Source: Spirochaetales bacterium (lineage in GTDB: Bacteria; Spirochaetota; Spirochaetia; SZUA-6; RPPD01). From it: 59,111 nucleotides of DNA. Each line of letters opens with the position of its first letter. The stretch's first letter is position 1. Shown in pieces: positions 54,038 through 59,111 of the stretch. A model generated the notes under the pieces. It did not search any database and was not told where the DNA came from. It saw nothing but the letters and a program-made list of their open reading frames with translations. The DNA is taken from contig JAFGJO010000056.1 in the NCBI GenBank assembly GCA_016929065.1, positions 1 to 59,111 of the forward strand, written 5' to 3'. Both the position numbers and the translations under genes were made by a program.

Positions 54038-54203
54038 TTATCATTTGAACCAATTTAAACCTAAGGAGTAATTATAAACAAGAACGGCCACACAACCATG
54101 GAATGGTTTGCCAGCTCGGTGCTCGGGGACATCCCCAAAAAGATCCGCCAGGTAATAATTTCACAGTAGTCGCGGTTAAAAATTATATTCAAGTGAGGTA
54201 TGT
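54038..54203 (+). other. Linker with decayed small ORF
   Basis: AAGGAG at 54063-54068 is followed at normal spacing by ATA AAC AAG..., a frame open to TAG (54166-54168) that includes MEWFASSVLGDIPKK. An ATG may have been lost. Nothing else is recognisable. Confidence 0.3.
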
Positions 54204-54668
54204 ATGGGCGCAGATATTATTCTCCGCATTGAACTGACTTTTCCCGATACCGCAAAGGCAAAAGCCTTTCTGCAAACCGAACTGAATGAGGCGCCAAAAA
54301 AACTCCGCGCGCCCTTCGACGACGAGTTGCCTGGAAGGCCTGTAGACGAGGTGATCGAGGAATGGGGCAACATGGGCGCAATCGACCTTCGGACAGGGAG
54401 CAAACGATGGCATCTCGATGGCTTGTTCGGCGAGGACGCATTCAATGACCTCGCTTCCGAGCTCGCATCACTTGTTTTTCACGCCGGCCTTGCGGGTGCG
54501 ACGGGTGAGGTGCTCGCTGTCTGCATCGAGTTTGCGGACGGGTGGCGGCTCGAACCGGGCAAACCTGTCAAAAGACTTACGGCAGCAGAAGCTGCTGAAA
54601 TCCAGGCACAACCCTGGTTCCGTAAAACCGCCATCGATCTTATGGAGCAGACATGCAAAACCAATTGA
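54204..54668 (+). CDS. Hypothetical protein, 154 residues
   Basis: Not recognised. ATG 54204 has GAGG upstream. It appears GC-richer than the neighbouring repeats, with an acidic alpha/beta sequence: LRIELTFPDTAKAKAFLQTE, a central WGNMGAIDLRTGSKRWHLDG, and FADGWRLEPGKPVKRLTAAE near the end. No signal or membrane helix. Its end overlaps the next ORF by 16 nt, so the two may be one functional unit brought in together. Confidence 0.6.
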   Translation: MGADIILRIELTFPDTAKAKAFLQTELNEAPKKLRAPFDDELPGRPVDEVIEEWGNMGAIDLRTGSKRWHLDGLFGEDAFNDLASELASLVFHAGLAGATGEVLAVCIEFADGWRLEPGKPVKRLTAAEAAEIQAQPWFRKTAIDLMEQTCKTN

Positions 54669-55306
54669 AAGCCAGAGAAAAAAATGTTCTCAATCAAACA
54701 TTCAATTTGATAAGGACAAAGGCATTTGAAAAAGCCCTGAAACTTATTGAAGACTTCCTGGACGAGGGAGGAAAAAAGAGCCCGGGTATTGTTGCCAATC
54801 TCTCCTATCTTTATAATGCATTCAAGACGCCTGACAAATCCAAACTTGACGTATATGTAGCCGAGGTGAGCTCATACCTCCGGGAAAACCAGGAATATCA
54901 GATTACCGCGGTCATGGAGAATTTTTTATCGCTGACAAGTTCAAAAGGTTATGCGAGAGAAACCATGGAACTTTTTGAATTCCTGTTGCGCGCCGCCGCG
55001 CCGATCACGGTCTTTTGTTGGATCAATTATACCTATGCGGCTGGCCTGCTTGATGATGAGTCGAAAGACAGGGTCTCCGCTCTGGTCGATTCTCGCATGC
55101 CCAAGGAAGAACGGTACTTCGGCGAGTTTCCAATGATTTTCGGGAATACCGCATCACTATTAGCCCTCCGGGGAAAACATGACAGGGCTCTCCACTATTT
55201 GAGACTCTGCAAAAAGTGGGATTATGATAATTTTAACTCATTGCGAAACAGCAAGGATTTTAAAAGCATGACAGGTCTTGATGAATTTCAACGGTTGTTT
55301 GAATAA
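54653..55306 (+). CDS. TPR-like helical protein, 217 residues
   Basis: Almost entirely helical. The N-terminal TFNLIRTKAFEKALKLIEDF and later ALRGKHDRALHYLRLCKKWD have TPR-like spacing. The ending FNSLRNSKDFKSMTGLDEFQRL resembles the last repeat of TPR proteins. No signal peptide. It overlaps the upstream ORF and probably depends on it for translation. Exact function unknown. Confidence 0.65.
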   Translation: MQNQLKAREKNVLNQTFNLIRTKAFEKALKLIEDFLDEGGKKSPGIVANLSYLYNAFKTPDKSKLDVYVAEVSSYLRENQEYQITAVMENFLSLTSSKGYARETMELFEFLLRAAAPITVFCWINYTYAAGLLDDESKDRVSALVDSRMPKEERYFGEFPMIFGNTASLLALRGKHDRALHYLRLCKKWDYDNFNSLRNSKDFKSMTGLDEFQRLFE

Positions 55307-55630
55307 AAGGAGCAGCCCATGACAAATAAAAATACTTATTACTAAAATCAGGATTATCAACAAAATTATTACGTACATCACCTAATAAATCTCCAGCCAA
55401 AAGCGAACCTTCTTCAAGATATCTTAATGCTTGAAATAATAATTCCTTATCTTCGAATTTGGGCGGAGCAGGTTGAGGTGTACCAGTTTTAATTTTCCTC
55501 TGAAAATCCAGGTTTGAATATAGTTTTGTTGTTTTTGACGAACAGCATTTCGTCTGGATGACCCGCATGCAGGGCAAATACAGCTGGCAGGAGCGATGCG
55601 GGCGGGAAGAATACCGGAATGCGGTGCTGG
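55307..55630. pseudogene. Two gene fragments before repeat B
   Basis: On the minus strand, about 55340-55510 encodes a fragment with PPKFEDKELLFQALRYLEEG and SLLAGDLLGDVRNNFVDNP, without proper ends. On the plus strand, about 55545-55638 encodes MTRMQGKYSWQERCGREEYR followed by NAVLGY and a stop. Neither has a start with a ribosome site. Both look like remains of larger genes. Confidence 0.45.
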
Positions 55631-56385
55631 GGTATTGAAAGCCCTACACCACATTAGTATGTATATCAGAATGTGGCAGCACTCTCTTGTACAGTAAAGA
55701 AAAATATATCATCCCAAAACCATTACCATCCAAGGCAGAAAAATGTCATTCAACGGTTGTTTCAAAACAGTTTTGCCCGCTTTGAAGCAATGTATGAAGA
55801 GCAGTATGCGGCTTCATGCGGAAAATACCGTTTTACTCCTCGTTTCACTCGGAGTAAATTTGGAGAATTACTTTCGTAATTCTCCACACCTCCCGGTAAT
55901 CCAGCGTAAAGCACAAGCATTCGGGCTGTGCGGCGACTGGTATGGAAGGCATTGCAAGTATCAGGTGCAGGGATTAGCGGATACGATTTTTTCGTCCCTT
56001 CTTCTGCAAGAGTTTTTTTCTGTACCCCTCATGCGGGCAAAAGCGGACATTGCTTCTCGGCGAATAAAGGAATCTTTTGAAAAACCTCAACAGGTTTTTC
56101 AAAAGTACACACGATCTGCTTTTGCCGCTGCCGCACCGTCAATTCGTCTGGACGATACCGGAGTGCCGGCGTGTGCTCCTGTAGCACGACCGGGAATTAA
56201 ACACATTTTTCAGGAGAACGGTTTGTCTTTTTAAAATTGGATTTCAAGATATTCGTGTTGATATGGCGCTTTTAGTGTGCTGTACTCAGAACAGAGTGAT
56301 TGTGGGCGAAGTAATCATATGCGCACGGCGAAAATTGGTTAAAAAATGGTACATGCCGGCACGGATAGGTTATAACAATTCCACT
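55631..56385 (+). repeat. Composite repeat, copy B
   Basis: Same order of parts as copy A: dyad CCACAT/ATGTGG (55649-55676), transposase-like fragment, GCGGGCAAAAGCGGACATTG at about 56034, a perfect 14-bp hairpin (56074-56105), and the 3' module from about 56243 ending GGTTATAACAATTC. Unlike A it carries a tandem-hairpin insert (55832-55886: TTTACTCC/GGAGTAAA, then an 11-bp perfect stem) and about 110 extra bases after it. Confidence 0.75.
55673..55879 (+). pseudogene. Transposase N-terminal fragment in repeat B
   Basis: Same core as in copy A (NVIQRLFQNSFARFEAMYEE, then QYAASCGKYR), but the frame then runs into the tandem-hairpin insert and stops. The insert thus lies within the old reading frame. 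Family (IS91-like) uncertain. Confidence 0.4.
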
Positions 56386-56513
56386 ATCATTTTATGCGGC
56401 TCGGCCAATGTCTCCAAGCGCGACAAACCGAACCGAAAAACATGAGCGGTTTGGAGCGTGCAGGGCGGAGCCGCAACCGGAGGTTGCGAGCGGAGATAAA
56501 CATGCTGTTGTAC
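56372..56513 (+). repeat. Nested palindrome, possibly attC-like
   Basis: Begins TATAACAATTC at the end of repeat B and ends GTTGTAC. It contains the pairs TGCGGCTC/GAGCCGCA (56395-56402 with 56468-56475), CAAACCG/CGGTTTG (56424-56430 with 56447-56453) and a short AACC/GGTT hairpin. Nested, bulged palindromes between AAC and GTT are typical of integron attC sites, but the core boxes fit the consensus poorly. Confidence 0.3.
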
Positions 56514-56526
56514 GCCGCTTGGCAAC

Positions 56527-56715
56527 TTATTTGAGTTTTTCGATTCCAAGATCTTTGCATATTTTATTAACAAGAATATCTTTAATTTCAGAATGACGCG
56601 GGATGGCTGATCTTAAATTCTTTGAAGGATTGTGCCACCAGGAATGACGACCACCTTCACGCAGTAAAGAGCAGTTGTTGGCTTGTAGATGTTTAATTAA
56701 AGCAGAACGCTTCAT
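56527..56715 (-). CDS. hicA: HicA mRNA interferase toxin
   Basis: 62 residues, the size of HicA. LLREGGRHSWWHNPSKNLRS contains the catalytic His in the GGRH motif, and IPRHSEIKDILVNKICKDLG is the family C-terminal part. HicA cleaves mRNA and is neutralised by HicB. It overlaps hicB by 4 nt (ATGA), with the antitoxin gene first, hicBA order. Confidence 0.9.
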   Translation of the reverse strand: MKRSALIKHLQANNCSLLREGGRHSWWHNPSKNLRSAIPRHSEIKDILVNKICKDLGIEKLK

Positions 56716-56918
56716 ACTGCAATTATTTCTTCTTTAAAGCCTTGGCCTGCAGAAGAAATTGCATCATTTTTATTGAATTCAAGAGCTTCTATTAAGGAAA
56801 TTCTAAGAGTCTCTAATAGCTCATCATGTGATTTTTCTTGGCAGTTGACACCGGGGACTTCTTCAATCCAGCCGTACCACCAATCATCGTCATTTTTTAC
56901 AATAGCTGTATATTGCAT
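56712..56918 (-). CDS. hicB: HicB antitoxin, short form
   Basis: 68 residues with the HicB-like fold: YTAIVKNDDDWWYGWIEEVP and GVNCQEKSHDELLETLRISL match the family pattern (strand, W, P-G-C/N, helix). There is no C-terminal DNA-binding domain, so it is the short form. It is first in the operon, behind a strong promoter. Confidence 0.87.
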   Translation of the reverse strand: MQYTAIVKNDDDWWYGWIEEVPGVNCQEKSHDELLETLRISLIEALEFNKNDAISSAGQGFKEEIIAV

Positions 56919-56941
56919 GTAAACTCCTAAACAATTATTAA

Positions 56942-56970
56942 ATTATAATAGAAAAACAAAGTTTTGCCAA
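56942..56970 (-). promoter_or_regulatory. hicBA promoter
   Basis: On the minus strand, TTGGCA (56965-56970), a 17-nt spacer and TATAAT (56942-56947), about 25 nt before the hicB ATG. A near-consensus sigma70 promoter. Confidence 0.7.
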
Positions 56971-57167
56971 GTTGTGTATAACGGTCAGGATTGAATCTCT
57001 CCGTTCATGGAAGATTTACTCCCGAGTTGAATGAAACCGCTGCAAGAATTACATTCTTCTATTATGTGTTTGAATAATTTTCCTGTGCCTGTTAAAAGGT
57101 ATACAATACAGGTGTGTTCCATAACTCTGTTAAAAATCATAGCAGTTGAACAGTATTTTGTAAAGAT
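56971..57167. other. Gene-free stretch between hicBA and repeat C
   Basis: Begins with GTTGTGTATAACGG on the plus strand, again a TATAAC word at a cassette edge. No gene with a ribosome site is visible. Confidence 0.35.
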
Positions 57168-57302
57168 TAAGAGCAGTATGCGGCTTCATGCAGCAAATAC
57201 CGTTTTACTCCTCGTTTCACTCGGAGTAAATTTGGAGAATTACATTCTTAATTCTCCACGCCTCCCTGTAATCCTGCGGGCAAAAGCGGACATTGCTTCT
57301 CG
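57168..57302 (+). repeat. Composite repeat, copy C, 5' fragment
   Basis: Shares AGAGCAGTATGCGGCTTCATG with copies A and B. It has the same tandem-hairpin insert as copy B (57204-57242 and beyond, stems TTTACTCC/GGAGTAAA and TGGAGAATTA/TAATTCTCCA with a changed loop) and the GCGGGCAAAAGCGGACATTG motif at 57277. The 3' module is not here but at 59030, so the copy is split by about 1.7 kb. Confidence 0.7.
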
Positions 57303-57319
57303 CGGTGGTGTGAGAGGTC

Positions 57320-57343
57320 GGCTGATGAATTATTTCATCAGCC
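57320..57343. terminator. Hairpin after the TIGR03032-like gene
   Basis: Perfect 10-bp stem GGCTGATGAA/TTCATCAGCC with loop TTAT, just past the stop of the minus-strand gene. No T run follows on that strand, so termination is uncertain. Confidence 0.45.
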
Positions 57344-57345
57344 TC

Positions 57346-58440
57346 CTACTCGATTTTTTTCTCTTCTTCCGGCTTTGCCCAGAAGGATGTGCCCGGGATG
57401 ACCAGGCTCAAACGGTGAACCTCCTGGTCCGGGCTGACGATTCCCGGCCGCTTGAGCCCCGGGATTACCTGGATGTCAAAGATCTCGTCAACTGTCGTCT
57501 CATACTTCAGTTCCGCGACCCGGGCGCCGGTGGGCAGGTGAAAAATCGTCACACCCGAGGTGACGGCCTTTTTCGCAATTGGCAGGTCCTTGAACGTGGA
57601 GGAGTTCTGCCTGAGTTTTGAGTGGGCCACAAAGATATGATCAGCGTGCCTGGCCAGGCCGCGGACAAAACCGTCCACCTTGTTGACAACATCATAGGTC
57701 CGCTTTTCCGGATCAGCCGCGACAATCTCGCCGGTTGCAGAGAAGAGCATGTAGAGCTTTCCGTCGTAAAGCCGGGGAGAATGGGGCATGGGAAGGTTTT
57801 CCATGATGATCTCGTTTGTCCGGACATTGATGACAGTACCGCCGTTCGGAATTGTTTTTCGCCAGCTCTGGAAGCTGTCGTCATGTCCCATGGTGGTTAC
57901 ATAGAGGGGTTCCCCGTCATTCATGGCGACGCCGTTCAAGTGACAGCGGTCCTCTGAAGCAAGACCGCTGATGAACGAAGGCTTCCAGCGCGGGATGAAA
58001 CTGTACTGGTCATTCAACAGGCACAGGCAGGAAAAACTGGTGTTGACAGCCCATAGCCCGGCCTTGCCCCACTCCAGCCCATGGATGTCCACGGCGCCCG
58101 TGTAATAACTTGCCCTTGGCACAAAGAGGCTGTCATAGGTGTTTGGCTGTTTTGGATACGCTGCCGCGAGACCCGGATCATGTGCCAGCACAATGACCTC
58201 GTGCTTGGCCGCGACAGCCAGCCTGTTGCCGTACAAACCCAATGCCATCGCATGGTTGAAATTGCGGGGCAGCTGGATGAGCTTGTCCGCGTCCTGGGCG
58301 CTTACAAACACGACCTTGCCCGCCTGGTATGTGCTGAGTGCTATTGTACAGTTCATCTGCATGAGCAGCTCGGGCAGGTTTGGGGAATAGGTGCAGCTGA
58401 ACGGGCCCTTGGCCTGGCCCTGGGGATGCTGTCTGTTCAT
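57346..58440 (-). CDS. TIGR03032-like beta-propeller protein
   Basis: About 364 residues from ATG 58440, which has GAGGT upstream; a longer frame to 58503 is possible. N-terminal YSPNLPELLMQMNCTIALST followed by YQAGKVVF is typical of TIGR03032/DUF4915 proteins. HDPGLAAAYPKQPNTYDSLF, GGTVINVRTNEIIMENLPMP and MPHSPRLYDGKLYML follow the propeller-blade pattern. Function unknown. GC-richer than the core genes, suggesting transfer. It lies 13 nt after a broken acetylesterase gene. Confidence 0.75.
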   Translation of the reverse strand: MNRQHPQGQAKGPFSCTYSPNLPELLMQMNCTIALSTYQAGKVVFVSAQDADKLIQLPRNFNHAMALGLYGNRLAVAAKHEVIVLAHDPGLAAAYPKQPNTYDSLFVPRASYYTGAVDIHGLEWGKAGLWAVNTSFSCLCLLNDQYSFIPRWKPSFISGLASEDRCHLNGVAMNDGEPLYVTTMGHDDSFQSWRKTIPNGGTVINVRTNEIIMENLPMPHSPRLYDGKLYMLFSATGEIVAADPEKRTYDVVNKVDGFVRGLARHADHIFVAHSKLRQNSSTFKDLPIAKKAVTSGVTIFHLPTGARVAELKYETTVDEIFDIQVIPGLKRPGIVSPDQEVHRLSLVIPGTSFWAKPEEEKKIE

Positions 58441-58453
58441 GTTTACCTCGACT

Positions 58454-59010
58454 CTACTTGATACACGGTACCAGTAAAGGAACCTTGGCTTTAATTTCTT
58501 CAATCATCAGGCGGCAGACTTCATGCGCGCCTGAGATTTGAAAATGGGTGTCATCAGAGATTCCCCTTGGATAATAGGGGTATTCGCCTGCTTTTGTCCA
58601 GAGAAATATTTTTTTGGCGCCCTCGGGTCCGGCCTTTTCAAGCAGGATGCGTGTCTGCTCGATCATGTCGAGTACGGGAATCTTTAGAGCTTCCCCAAGT
58701 TCACGGATCGCCCTGGGGTAATCACCGTGCGAATTGGTGCCCTCTCCCTGGCTGTTGAAGGTGCGGCGGTTGACCGGGGTGAGCAATATCGGGAAAGCGC
58801 CTGCCTTGCGCGCTCCCTCGATGTAGATGGTGAGGGTCTCGTTGAAGGTGGTGAAGGGCGCGGCATAGCGGTCCGGATCGCTCTGCTTCTCATCATTGTG
58901 CGCTCACTGAATGAGCAGGTAATCACCGGGTTTTATTTCAGCGAAAATGTGGTCGAGGAATTTTTCCGCGATAAAGCTTCTTGAACTCCTGCCTGAGGTT
59001 GCAAAATTTT
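58454..59010 (-). pseudogene. Truncated rhamnogalacturonan-acetylesterase-like SGNH hydrolase
   Basis: The minus-strand frame begins without a start near 59010 at ATSGRSSRSF and continues to AEIKPGDYLLIQ. There it meets TGA (58904-58906), then resumes AHNDEKQSDPDRYAAPFTTF and runs to the normal C terminus with LTPVNRRTF and the catalytic DDTHF. The order GRSS, HND and D..H is that of the RGAE family. The N-terminal GDS block is missing where repeat C begins. So it is both truncated and nonsense-mutated. Confidence 0.75.
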
Positions 59011-59029
59011 TCAAAATGAATTTCAGTAT

Positions 59030-59111
59030 TTTCAGATTGATATGGCGCTTTTAGTGTGCTGTACTCAGAACAGAGTGATTGTGGGCGAAGTAATCATATG
59101 CGCACGGCGAA
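59030..59111 (+). repeat. Composite repeat, copy C, 3' module (runs off window)
   Basis: From about 59037 it is nearly identical to the 3' modules at 53915 and 56261, including CAGAACAGAGTGATTGTGGG and ATCATATGCGCACGGCGAA. The window ends inside it. Its junction has displaced the 5' end of the acetylesterase gene. Confidence 0.8.

Noticed and set aside
57031-57621. 196-residue plus-strand frame running through repeat C into the TIGR03032-like gene
   Set aside because: It joins repeat sequence to the antisense of a recognisable gene, and no homologous protein pattern is seen.
58904-58906. Selenocysteine or TGA-as-tryptophan recoding
   Set aside because: The family has no selenocysteine at this place, the gene is also truncated, and TGA is a normal stop in other genes of the window.
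53425-59111. Possible CRISPR array in the repeat region
   Set aside because: The repeats are hundreds of bases long, irregularly spaced and few; no short regular repeat-spacer pattern or cas gene is present.

Overview
The window looks like the replication-origin region of a spirochaete chromosome (phylum Spirochaetota), probably free-living. The grounds are gene order (dnaX, ybaB, recR, dnaA, dnaN, recF, DUF721 gene, as I remember it from Treponema), a MurA with Asp in place of the catalytic Cys, and a mix of spirochaete-style lipoproteins and orphan membrane proteins. This is inferred from family knowledge; no search was run.

Region by region. 1-700: five tRNA genes (Ser UGA, Ser GCU, Arg GCG, Ser CGA, Ser GGA) and the SRP RNA. 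The Ser(CGA) tRNA carries a variable region of about 90 nt. 751-7835: dnaX-ybaB-recR, then dnaA, an origin with DnaA boxes and a DnaA-trio-like tract in the dnaA-dnaN gap, then dnaN-recF-DUF721 with overlapping ends. 8146-11295: rpmH-rnpA-yidD-yidC-jag behind a textbook sigma70 promoter. 11315-14967: mazG, a TPR lipoprotein and a TraB-family membrane protein. 15036-23973 (minus strand): a four-gene glycogen operon (debranching enzyme, GT4 synthase, GH57 enzyme and a 1422-residue GT3 synthase-phosphorylase fusion). 24169-48465: ordinary chromosomal genes (galT, U32 peptidase, uvrC, murA, M23 peptidase, gph, diguanylate cyclase, radA) between orphan membrane or secreted proteins, including a coupled pair with LptF/LptG-like topology, a 1060-residue membrane protein with a spermidine-synthase-like core, a WG-repeat protein and an ankyrin protein.

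48576-52942: a restriction-modification island (vsr, dcm, MvaI/BcnI-type endonuclease and two small membrane ORFs) lies between an intact tRNA-Leu(GAG) and a decayed copy of its 3' end. 53269-59111 is an accessory mosaic: three copies of a long composite repeat, full of hairpins and transposase-like debris, alternate with small gene cassettes (an unknown two-gene unit, hicBA, and a TIGR03032-like gene with a broken acetylesterase).

The thread I find most worth following is a set of short inserts, each made of two adjacent hairpins. They sit in the tRNA-Ser(CGA) variable arm, in the decayed tRNA-Leu copy, after the intact tRNA-Leu, and inside two of the three composite repeats. No integrase or intact transposase is visible.
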